6,156 nucleotides of DNA from Enterobacteriaceae bacterium (lineage in GTDB: Bacteria > Pseudomonadota > Gammaproteobacteria > Enterobacterales > Enterobacteriaceae), in contig JALAGK010000471.1 of the NCBI GenBank assembly GCA_022712475.1, forward strand, positions 1-6,156. The letters are read 5' to 3'. Under the pieces are notes generated by a model. The model was not told where the DNA came from, searched no databases, and saw only the letters and a list, made by a program, of their open reading frames with translations. This document shows, piece after piece, positions 1-5,481 of this stretch. Both the position numbers and the translations under genes were made by a program. Within the stretch, counting starts at the first letter, position 1. Every line of letters starts with the position of its first letter.

Positions 1-24
1 AAACAGGTAAGCCTGGAGGATCGT

Positions 25-348
25 ATGAGCTGGATAGGCGTATGTGATGTAGAGCAAGTACAGGAAGACTTCCCTTTTAGCAGCAATGTAGATGGCAAGG
101 AGATAGGCGTTTATCTGGTCGACGGAGAATATTACGCGCTGGAAGACGTGTGTCCTCACGCCTATGCCCTGCTCAGTCAGGGGTTCGTCGAAGATGGCAA
201 AGTGGAATGCCCGCTGCATGAAGCGGTATTTGACGTACGCACCGGCACCTGCCTGCACGGCCCTGGCGGGCGTAACCTCAACCGTTACCCGGTGCGCGTT
301 TTTGAAAACCAGATACAAATCACCTTCATCCCGGAGACAGTGGAATGA
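25..348 (+). CDS. Rieske-type [2Fe-2S] ferredoxin of a ring-hydroxylating oxygenase
   Basis: This 107-residue soluble protein should carry electrons from the FAD reductase at 4257-5453 to the oxygenase at 670-1692. The Rieske cluster ligands are visible as C43-P-H45 and C62-P-L-H65, with 16 residues between H45 and C62. The surrounding context (HAYALLSQG after the first pair, and a D-x-R-T-G-T-C stretch after the second) is typical of Rieske ferredoxins of the BphA3/CarAc/AndAb kind. The length is the usual 100-110 residues for the family. The start is supported by a strong Shine-Dalgarno GGAGGA at 15-20, four bases upstream. Its stop overlaps the next start in an ATGA arrangement, so the two are probably translationally coupled. 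The same fold occurs in NirD, the small subunit of nitrite reductase, but the neighbours make an oxygenase partner far more likely. The exact substrate system is unknown. Confidence 0.93.
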   Translation: MSWIGVCDVEQVQEDFPFSSNVDGKEIGVYLVDGEYYALEDVCPHAYALLSQGFVEDGKVECPLHEAVFDVRTGTCLHGPGGRNLNRYPVRVFENQIQITFIPETVE

Positions 349-659
349 GCATCAATATTATTCAGGATCTCAACCCTAATTTGCCGGAAAACCGGCAGTT
401 CATGCCCCCTAAAGAGGGTGGCAATGGCAACATTCATAAGCCCGGCGCCTGGCAAAACATCGTCTGGCAAACCCGTAGCCGTGTACCAGAAAGTTATGAA
501 ATCAATCTCATTGCGGCGCTGGAACAGCGCTTTGAAGATGGCGCAGAAACGCTTGCTGAGCTGGTGAACGGTCTCAACCAACAGAAAAATTACGACCAAC
601 AGGGTGAGCCGTGGAATGAAGCAAGCTTCCGCGCGTTTTTACAGGTTAATGGTTACTGA
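345..659 (+). CDS. Small protein with recombinase-like helix-turn-helix domain, oxygenase-cluster accessory
   Basis: This is a 104-residue cytosolic protein with no signal peptide or membrane segment. The N-terminal half (about 1-45) is rich in Pro, Asn and Gly and looks poorly ordered. The second half (about 51-103) predicts helices. It carries the pattern LAELVNGLN at 70-78, a G-x-P-W at 87-90 and a W-N-E-A-S-F-R stretch at 90-96. This resembles the 'LN..G..T..G..W....V' helix-turn-helix segment of serine recombinases. From memory, small proteins with this recombinase-like HTH annotation occur beside Rieske oxygenase genes; no search was possible here. It is not a beta subunit: those are about 160-190 residues with an NTF2-like fold. 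It starts inside the ferredoxin stop (ATGA) and ends 10 bases before the oxygenase start, so it should be made in step with both. It could be an oxygenase accessory or assembly factor, or a DNA-binding regulator. Its function is not established. Confidence 0.8.
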   Translation: MSINIIQDLNPNLPENRQFMPPKEGGNGNIHKPGAWQNIVWQTRSRVPESYEINLIAALEQRFEDGAETLAELVNGLNQQKNYDQQGEPWNEASFRAFLQVNGY

Positions 660-662
660 GGG
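658..662 (+). promoter_or_regulatory. Ribosome binding site fixing the oxygenase start
   Basis: The purine run GAGGG overlaps the stop codon of the small upstream gene and lies seven bases before the ATG at 670. It supports 670 over the in-frame ATG at 604, which would bury the first 22 codons in the upstream gene and add a sequence unlike the family's N-terminus. Confidence 0.65.
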
Positions 663-669
663 CAGAATA

Positions 670-1692
670 ATGACAACGACAGTACAGGAGTATCTCGACC
701 AGGGGTTGCGCGGATTATGGTATCCGGTGCTTGCAAGCTGGGAAGTGCAGTCAGCGCCCGTAGGCATTACGCGCCTTGGTGAGCAAATTGTCGTCTGGCG
801 TAATCAGGACGGGCAGGTCCAGGCACTGGAAGACCGCTGTCCGCACCGTGGCGCACGGCTGTCGATGGGCTGGAATCTGGGAGACCGTATTGCCTGCTGG
901 TATCACGGCGTGGAAGTGGCAGGTAATGGTGAAGTAAAAGATGTTCCAGCAGTTGACCGCTGTCCGCTGGTGGGGCAGCAGTGCGTGCGCAGCTACGCGG
1001 TAACCGAAATCCACGGCGCTATCTTCCTGTGGTTTGGCGTAACCGAAGACGAAGCCCCGGCTGAGCTCACCTTCCCACAGGAACTGGCTGATGAAGAAGC
1101 CTATAGCAATTTCCTGTGTACCGCAGCCTGGCAGTGCAACTACCAGTATGCGCTGGAAAACGTCATGGACCCGATGCACGGCACCTACCTGCATTCATCA
1201 TCGCACTCCATGGCTGAAGGGGACCGCAAAGCCGACATGGTGCTGCAACCGACCAAAGATGGCTACATCTTTGAGAAAAAAGGCCAGAGCGGCGTCAACT
1301 TCGACTGGGTGGAGTTTGGTGCCAGCGGCGCGTACTGGATGCGTCTGTCTATTCCTTACAAAAAGCGTTTTGGGCCGGGTGGTCACTTCTGGATTGTTGG
1401 CATGGTGGTGCCGGAAGACAACGATAACTGCCGCGTCTTTTTCTGGCGTATTCGTCGGGTTGAAGGCTGGCAGCGCGACATGTGGCGCTTTATGTACCGT
1501 AACCGTCTGGAACAGCTGCACTGGGACGTGCTGGAGCAAGACCGCGTAGTACTGGAAAGCCTGGCACCCAATGCCCGTGACCATGAATACCTGTATCAGC
1601 ATGATGTGGGGCTCTCACGCCTGCGCCGCATGATGCAAAAAGCCGCAGCACAACAGCTGGCTGCGCGTGAAGCACGTAAAGGGGCAGCCTGA
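670..1692 (+). CDS. Rieske non-heme iron oxygenase, catalytic alpha subunit (alpha-only type)
   Basis: This 340-residue enzyme would activate O2 to hydroxylate an aromatic or cyclic substrate using electrons from the Rieske ferredoxin. The N-terminal Rieske domain (about 17-120) has ligands C57-P-H59 and C76-W-Y-H79 with 16 residues between H59 and C76. The C-terminal catalytic domain has the mononuclear iron site N164-V-M-D167-P-M-H170-x4-H175. D291 in the E-Q-D-R-V-V-L-E stretch is the likely carboxylate ligand, and D167 the likely bridge between Rieske and iron centres of adjacent subunits. At 340 residues it is shorter than the 420-460 of alpha subunits that pair with a beta subunit, and no beta gene is seen. 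It therefore probably forms an alpha-only trimer, as in the CarAa, VanA and dicamba O-demethylase groups. The start at 670 is chosen on the Shine-Dalgarno at 658-662. Its stop shares one base with the next start. Neighbouring diol dehydrogenase and extradiol genes favour cis-dihydroxylation, but monooxygenation or O-demethylation cannot be excluded. Confidence 0.93.
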   Translation: MTTTVQEYLDQGLRGLWYPVLASWEVQSAPVGITRLGEQIVVWRNQDGQVQALEDRCPHRGARLSMGWNLGDRIACWYHGVEVAGNGEVKDVPAVDRCPLVGQQCVRSYAVTEIHGAIFLWFGVTEDEAPAELTFPQELADEEAYSNFLCTAAWQCNYQYALENVMDPMHGTYLHSSSHSMAEGDRKADMVLQPTKDGYIFEKKGQSGVNFDWVEFGASGAYWMRLSIPYKKRFGPGGHFWIVGMVVPEDNDNCRVFFWRIRRVEGWQRDMWRFMYRNRLEQLHWDVLEQDRVVLESLAPNARDHEYLYQHDVGLSRLRRMMQKAAAQQLAAREARKGAA

Positions 1693-2438
1693 TGGGACTG
1701 CTTGACGGCAAACGCATTGTAGTCACCGGTGCCGCGCGCGGACTGGGGCTACAGTTTGCGCAGGATCTCGCCGCCCAGGGCGCATGTGTGGTGATGTGCG
1801 ACATCCTTGCTGAGGCGCTGTCACGCAGCACCGCGCGTCTGGCGGCGGAAGGTTACGCGGTTGAGCAGCAGTGTGTTGATCTCGCAAGTGAAGCGTCAAT
1901 TCACACCGCGTTCAGCGCCATTGGCGAGCGCGGGAAGATTGACGGTCTGGTGAACAATGCCGCGCTGGCAACCGGCGTGGGCGGCAAAGACATGATGGAG
2001 TACGACCCGGATCTCTGGGACCGGGTCATGCAGGTCAACGTCAAAGGCACCTGGCTTGTCACGCGCGCAGCCGTAGGGTTTTTGAATGATGGCGGCAGTA
2101 TTGTCAACGTGGCATCCGACACAGCCCTGTGGGGCGCGCCGCGTCTGATGGCCTACGTCGCCAGTAAAGGTGCCGTTATCGCCATGACGCGCTCAATGGC
2201 GCGCGAGCTTGGCGGCAGACGTATTCGGGTGAATGCCATCGCGCCGGGTCTGACCCGCGTAGAGGCCACGGAATATGTCCCTGCCGAGCGCCATCAACTT
2301 TATGAAAACGGCCGTGCGCTGGCAGGCGCACAACACCCTGAAGATGTCTCAGGCAGCGTCATCTGGCTGCTGAGTTCCCTCTCAGGCTTTATCACCGGGC
2401 AACTGTTGCCGGTCAACGGCGGTTTTGTCTTCAACTGA
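1692..2438 (+). CDS. SDR-family NAD-dependent dehydrogenase, probable cis-dihydrodiol dehydrogenase
   Basis: This 248-residue classical short-chain dehydrogenase is of usual length for the family. The nucleotide-binding motif T12-G-A-A-R-G-L-G19 is followed by D37 at the end of the second strand, which suggests preference for NAD(H) over NADP(H). The N88-N-A motif, N116, S142 and Y155-x3-K159 complete the catalytic tetrad N-S-Y-K. The C-terminus ends in the family's usual G-Q-x4-V-N-G-G region. The A of its ATG is the last base of the oxygenase TGA stop, so translation is very tightly coupled to the oxygenase. The context suggests it rearomatises the oxygenase product by oxidising a cis-dihydrodiol to a catechol and returning NADH, as HcaB and BphB do. 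SDR substrate specificity cannot be read from these motifs; a hydroxysteroid- or alcohol-type role is the main alternative. Confidence 0.9.
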   Translation: MGLLDGKRIVVTGAARGLGLQFAQDLAAQGACVVMCDILAEALSRSTARLAAEGYAVEQQCVDLASEASIHTAFSAIGERGKIDGLVNNAALATGVGGKDMMEYDPDLWDRVMQVNVKGTWLVTRAAVGFLNDGGSIVNVASDTALWGAPRLMAYVASKGAVIAMTRSMARELGGRRIRVNAIAPGLTRVEATEYVPAERHQLYENGRALAGAQHPEDVSGSVIWLLSSLSGFITGQLLPVNGGFVFN

Positions 2439-2445
2439 GTGGTAC

Positions 2446-2450
2446 GGGGG
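2446..2450 (+). promoter_or_regulatory. Ribosome binding site supporting the IclR start
   Basis: A run of five G lies four bases before the ATG at 2455. It is a modest Shine-Dalgarno sequence, but it favours 2455 over the in-frame TTG at 2425, which lies inside the dehydrogenase gene. Confidence 0.45.
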
Positions 2451-2454
2451 CGAT

Positions 2455-3243
2455 ATGGCAAACGTTCAGGAGAGTAAATATCTGGTGCCAGGTCTGGAGC
2501 GTGGTCTCCAGCTACTGCTGGCCTTTGGCGCGCAGCACCGGGAACTGACTTTTGCCGAACTGCATCGGCTGGTGGATATGCCGAAGGCCACCGCCTATCG
2601 CGTGGTGCAGACGCTGGAGTACATGGGATTTCTGGAGCGCAACGGGCGTACCAACACCTTTTCTCTCGGCATGAACGTGCTGCGCCTGGGTTTTGAATAT
2701 ATCGCGTCGCTGGATGTCGCGCAGGTCGGGCAGCCGGTTATTGAGCAGTTGCGTGACGCCAGCCAGTGTAGCAGTCACCTTGCTATTCGTGACGGGCACG
2801 ATCTTATCTACATCGCTCGCGTGAGTGCGGCGGGCTCCAGGGTAAATCAGGTCAGTATCGGCACACGCTTGCCGGTGCACTGTACCTCACTTGGGCGCAT
2901 GTTGCTGACCGATGTGTCGCGCGTGGAGTTTGAGCAACTGTTCCCACAGGAGCGTCTGCCGGGTAACACCCCCGGGCAGGTACAGGACCGTGAGGCCCTC
3001 TGGCAGATGGTGCAGCAGGACCGGGCGCGTGGTTACGTGATTGGCGAGTCGTTTTACCGGCCCGGTATTTCGTCCATTGTTTACCCGGTGTTTGACCGTA
3101 GCGGCCGCGTACCGGCTGTGGTCAGTATCCTGGTACCGTTCGAAGAGGTGCCGGAGTCCGATCGCGAGCGCCTGCGTAATGAGGTCAGACTGGCGGCAGA
3201 TAAAATCTCAGGTTTTTTAGGTCACCTGTCAAAAGCAGGTTAA
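2455..3243 (+). CDS. IclR-family transcriptional regulator
   Basis: This 262-residue regulator is the normal length for the IclR family. The N-terminal winged helix-turn-helix (about 10-75) begins with the typical L-E-R-G-L-Q-L-L-L and has a recognition-helix region M-P-K-A-T-A-Y-R-V-V-Q-T-L at 42-54. The C-terminal effector-binding domain (about 85-258) contains the family hallmark G136-x-R-L-P-V-H142-C-T-S-L-G147 and a G-Y-V-I-G-E-S stretch at 193-199. It starts 16 bases after the dehydrogenase stop on the same strand, so it is probably co-transcribed with the oxygenase genes. An in-frame TTG at 2425 would add ten residues but has less support. IclR members such as MhpR, PcaR and PobR control aromatic catabolism, usually by binding a pathway substrate. 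It likely controls this cluster, with the sign of control and the effector unknown. Confidence 0.92.
   Translation: MANVQESKYLVPGLERGLQLLLAFGAQHRELTFAELHRLVDMPKATAYRVVQTLEYMGFLERNGRTNTFSLGMNVLRLGFEYIASLDVAQVGQPVIEQLRDASQCSSHLAIRDGHDLIYIARVSAAGSRVNQVSIGTRLPVHCTSLGRMLLTDVSRVEFEQLFPQERLPGNTPGQVQDREALWQMVQQDRARGYVIGESFYRPGISSIVYPVFDRSGRVPAVVSILVPFEEVPESDRERLRNEVRLAADKISGFLGHLSKAG
3224..3240 (+). other. Short inverted repeat at the 3' end of the IclR gene
   Basis: ACCTG at 3224-3228 and CAGGT at 3236-3240 are perfect five-base complements around a seven-base spacer, and a T-G pair could add a sixth. There is no downstream T tract, so it is not a rho-independent terminator. It lies in coding sequence just before the stop. 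It could be a weak RNA hairpin, a regulator half-site pair, or chance. Confidence 0.25.
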
Positions 3244-3333
3244 ATCAATACGTTATAAATAAGGCGCAACCGGCGTCGGGCCATTCTTACGCCCAAATCC
3301 GGGGCGGCTGACAACTTATAGAGGTGTATCACC
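3244..3333 (+). promoter_or_regulatory. Intergenic region, possible internal promoter/operator before the ring-cleavage gene
   Basis: This 90-base stretch is the only real gap in the cluster, and it directly follows the regulator gene. It holds an A+T-rich start with a -10-like TATAAA at 3254-3259, though no matching -35 was found 16-18 bases upstream. A GC-rich middle contains CGCCC at 3290-3294 facing GGGCG at 3302-3306. It ends with the Shine-Dalgarno GAGGTG at 3321-3326, seven bases before the next ATG. The position suggests a second transcription start or regulator site. The sequence supports this only weakly, and simple read-through from the upstream genes is also possible. Confidence 0.3.
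3290..3306 (+). other. GC-rich inverted repeat upstream of the extradiol dioxygenase gene
   Basis: CGCCC at 3290-3294 pairs with GGGCG at 3302-3306 around a seven-base loop. The same GCCC (3291-3294) can instead pair with GGGC at 3278-3281, giving two mutually exclusive short stems. Neither is followed by a T run, so a terminator is unlikely. An mRNA 5' structure or a regulator site is possible, as is chance in GC-rich DNA. Confidence 0.25.
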
Positions 3334-4260
3334 ATGAGCGTAACGGGCATTGAAAAGCTGGAGTTTGGCGTTGAAGACCTGGCGCAGAGCGCAAAATTCA
3401 TGAGCGATTTCGGATTGCGTGATGACGGCTCCCACCGCCGCTTTAGCACCCTGAGCGGCGCGCAGGTGGCGTTGTATCCGCTTGATGCACCTGAGTTGCC
3501 TGCTGCGTTTGAGCCAGGTTCAACGCTGCGTCGCATGACCTGGGCGGTAGCAGACAGCGCCGCGCTGGCGGCCCTTGCGCCAAAACTGGCACAACAGCCA
3601 GGATTTCGTGAGGTGGGTGAGGCGCTGGAGTGTCTTGACCCAAATGGCATGACGCTGCGTGTGGTGGTCAGCCAGCAGCATGACGTGAAGCTTAATGTAC
3701 CGGCTATTAATCAGTGGGGGGATACGCGCCGCGTAGACATGCCAAGCCCGGTATACGCACATGCTGAACCTATTAATATCGGCCACGTGGTGTTCTTTGT
3801 TGACGACCTGGCAGCGACCGAGCGCTTTTATCGCGAGGTGCTGGGCTTCCAGGTTTCCGATCGCTATATCGACCGTGCGGTCTTCCTGCGCACCCAGGCG
3901 CGCGGCGGTCATCACAACTTGTTTTTGCTGAAGTTGCCACACCGCGGGCGTGGGTTGAATCACGTGGCGTTTACGGTACGTGATATCCACGAAGTGATTG
4001 GCGGTGGCATTGCCATGAATAAAGAAAAATGGAGCACCTTTATTGGCCCTGGTCGCCATCCGGTATCGTCTGCTTACTTCTGGTACGTCAACAGCCCGAC
4101 CGGCGGTGCGTTTGAGTACTATACCAATGACGACTATCTCACTGAAAACTGGCAGCCGCGCGAACTGGAACACTCGCTGGTGTCGTTTACCGAGTGGGCG
4201 GTAGAAGGAGGGATTGACCACGACACGCGCCGCCAGCAGAAAAAAGCGGAGGTGGTATGA
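3334..4260 (+). CDS. Type I extradiol ring-cleavage dioxygenase (two-domain VOC family)
   Basis: This 308-residue protein has two vicinal-oxygen-chelate domains, the usual size of BphC/2,3-dihydroxybiphenyl 1,2-dioxygenase-type enzymes. The N-terminal domain (about 5-112) lacks metal ligands and is structural. The C-terminal domain (about 147-265) keeps the iron triad: H151 in G-H-V-V-F-F-V, H210 in L-N-H-V-A-F-T-V and E261 in A-F-E-Y-Y. H194, H242 and Y251 fall where extradiol enzymes have catalytic second-shell residues. It would cleave a catechol-type product next to one hydroxyl (meta cleavage), using Fe(II) or possibly Mn(II). A clear Shine-Dalgarno GAGGTG at 3321-3326 supports the start. 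It follows a 90-base gap after the regulator gene and overlaps the reductase gene by four bases (ATGA). The diol it cleaves is not identifiable. The N-terminal VOC domain is divergent, so a less usual substrate is plausible. Confidence 0.9.
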   Translation: MSVTGIEKLEFGVEDLAQSAKFMSDFGLRDDGSHRRFSTLSGAQVALYPLDAPELPAAFEPGSTLRRMTWAVADSAALAALAPKLAQQPGFREVGEALECLDPNGMTLRVVVSQQHDVKLNVPAINQWGDTRRVDMPSPVYAHAEPINIGHVVFFVDDLAATERFYREVLGFQVSDRYIDRAVFLRTQARGGHHNLFLLKLPHRGRGLNHVAFTVRDIHEVIGGGIAMNKEKWSTFIGPGRHPVSSAYFWYVNSPTGGAFEYYTNDDYLTENWQPRELEHSLVSFTEWAVEGGIDHDTRRQQKKAEVV

Positions 4261-5453
4261 GTTCACGCATCGTCATCATCGGCGGCGGCCAGGCAGGCGG
4301 CTGGGCAGCGAAGACGCTGCGCGATGAAGGCTTCGACGGTGAAATCTGCATCGTAGCCGAAGAGGTCTGGGATTTTTATGAGCGCCCGCCGCTCTCCAAA
4401 GCGGCACTACTGGACGCCGAACCACAACTGCCGCGCCTGTTTACGCAAGACGCGCAGCAGGCGCTCAATCTGCGCTGGTTTCGCCCGCGTCGCGCTGAGG
4501 CCATTGTGCGCGATGAAAAGGTAGTAATGCTCGATAACGGTGAAAAGCTCGCTTATGACCAGTTGCTGCTGGCGACCGGCGGACGCGCCAGGCTGCCGGG
4601 TAACGACTGGCGAGCACACCCGCAGGTCTACACGCTGCGCCACTGGGACGATGCAACGCGCCTCAAGCAACGGCTTGCTGAAAGCCAGCGTCTGGCCGTG
4701 GTTGGCGGCGGCTGGATTGGCCTGGAAATCGCCGCCTCAGCACGCAAATCTGGCGTTGACGTGGTGCTGTTTGAGCAGCAAAGCGCACTTTGCCAGCGCT
4801 CGGTTAACGCGGCGGTGTCAGAGGAATTGTTGGCGCTTCACCGCGAGCAGGGCGTGGATGTGCGCTGTGGCTGCGGCGCGCTGGAGCTTTCCGACAACCA
4901 TGGCCGCCCGGAAATCCACTGCGATGGGCAGCGTGAAACTTTTGATGCCGTGGTCGTGGGCATTGGTGTGGAACTTAACCTCGAACTGGCGCGTGCTGCC
5001 GGGCTTAAGGTGGACCGCGCCATCGTTGTGGACGGCCAGGGGCGTACCAGCGATCCGGCCATCTTTGCCGCAGGCGATGTCGCACAGCACCTGCGTTATG
5101 GGTTAAGCGTGCAGTCCTGGGCCTTTGCGCAAAACCAGGCCGTGGCGACAGCAAAAGCGATGATCGACCCGACAGCACCTGCTTATGACGAAGCCGCCTG
5201 GCTGTGGTCGGATCAATATCATCACAACATTCAGATCCTTGGCGTACCGCAGTCGGGCAGCCGGACGGTAGTGCGACGTGAGCCGCGCAGCACGCTGTTT
5301 TTCTCTCTGGGAGAGGACGGACAACTCACTCAACTGGTGGCGTTTAATGATGCGCGCACCGTCAAACTGGCCAAACGCTGGATGGCTTCCGGGCGGGATT
5401 TATCGGGGGTTCCCCTGACCGATCCTGACTTTTCACTGATGTCCCTGCGCTGA
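4257..5453 (+). CDS. FAD/NADH-dependent ferredoxin reductase of the oxygenase system
   Basis: This 398-residue flavoprotein belongs to the glutathione-reductase-like BphA4/HcaD/CarAd type, and its length is typical. The FAD-binding motif G9-G-G-Q-A-G-G15 is at the N-terminus and E42-R-P-P-L-S-K48 is the conserved family motif. A-T-G-G at 106-109 follows. The second dinucleotide motif G150-G-G-W-I-G155 with E174 at the end of the next strand indicates NADH preference. A-A-G-D274 is the second FAD contact, and W317-S-D-Q-Y321 is the family's C-terminal-domain motif. It should transfer electrons from NADH to the Rieske ferredoxin encoded at 25-348. A strong GGAGG at 4248-4252 lies four bases before the ATG, which overlaps the extradiol stop as ATGA. 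Ferredoxin and reductase genes sit at opposite ends of the cluster, which argues that the whole cluster works as one unit. Confidence 0.94.
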   Translation: MSSRIVIIGGGQAGGWAAKTLRDEGFDGEICIVAEEVWDFYERPPLSKAALLDAEPQLPRLFTQDAQQALNLRWFRPRRAEAIVRDEKVVMLDNGEKLAYDQLLLATGGRARLPGNDWRAHPQVYTLRHWDDATRLKQRLAESQRLAVVGGGWIGLEIAASARKSGVDVVLFEQQSALCQRSVNAAVSEELLALHREQGVDVRCGCGALELSDNHGRPEIHCDGQRETFDAVVVGIGVELNLELARAAGLKVDRAIVVDGQGRTSDPAIFAAGDVAQHLRYGLSVQSWAFAQNQAVATAKAMIDPTAPAYDEAAWLWSDQYHHNIQILGVPQSGSRTVVRREPRSTLFFSLGEDGQLTQLVAFNDARTVKLAKRWMASGRDLSGVPLTDPDFSLMSLR

Positions 5454-5457
5454 GGGA

Positions 5458-5471
5458 AGTCGCACCCGACT
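5458..5471 (+). other. Small hairpin between the reductase and transporter genes
   Basis: AGTCG at 5458-5462 and CGACT at 5467-5471 form a perfect five-base stem with a CACC loop in the 28-base gap. The stem is followed immediately by the transporter's G-rich Shine-Dalgarno (5472-5476) rather than a T tract. It is not a terminator, but it could affect mRNA stability or transporter translation. Confidence 0.35.
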
Positions 5472-5481
5472 GGGGGTAAGC

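Noticed and set aside
345..659. Small gene as a conventional oxygenase beta subunit
   Set aside because: It is far shorter than the 160-190 residues of that family and lacks its sequence features; the C-terminal half looks like a recombinase-type HTH.
604..669. In-frame upstream ATG that would add 22 residues to the oxygenase
   Set aside because: The extension lies within the small upstream gene, its residues are unlike the family N-terminus, and a better Shine-Dalgarno precedes the ATG at 670.
2425..2454. TTG start giving a ten-residue longer IclR protein that overlaps the dehydrogenase
   Set aside because: No Shine-Dalgarno is seen before it, the added residues are not IclR-like, and the ATG at 2455 has a G-rich site at proper distance.
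3316..3321. TTATAG as a -10 box with CTGACA (3308-3313) as a -35 box
   Set aside because: The two elements are only two bases apart, so they cannot form one promoter. A start from this -10 would leave no room for the ribosome binding site.
3520..4266. 248-codon open frame on the minus strand opposite the extradiol gene
   Set aside because: It lies wholly opposite a well-supported enzyme with intact metal ligands, and its translation shows no recognisable domain. Long antisense frames are common in GC-rich coding DNA.
4540..5106. 188-codon open frame in another frame inside the reductase gene
   Set aside because: The overlapping frame carries all the FAD and NADH motifs of the reductase. This one has no motif and a Trp/Ala/Arg-rich composition typical of an off-frame translation.
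5404..5415. GGGG-TT-CCCC at the end of the reductase gene as a terminator stem
   Set aside because: The loop is too short for a full stem, the sequence is coding, and no T tract follows.
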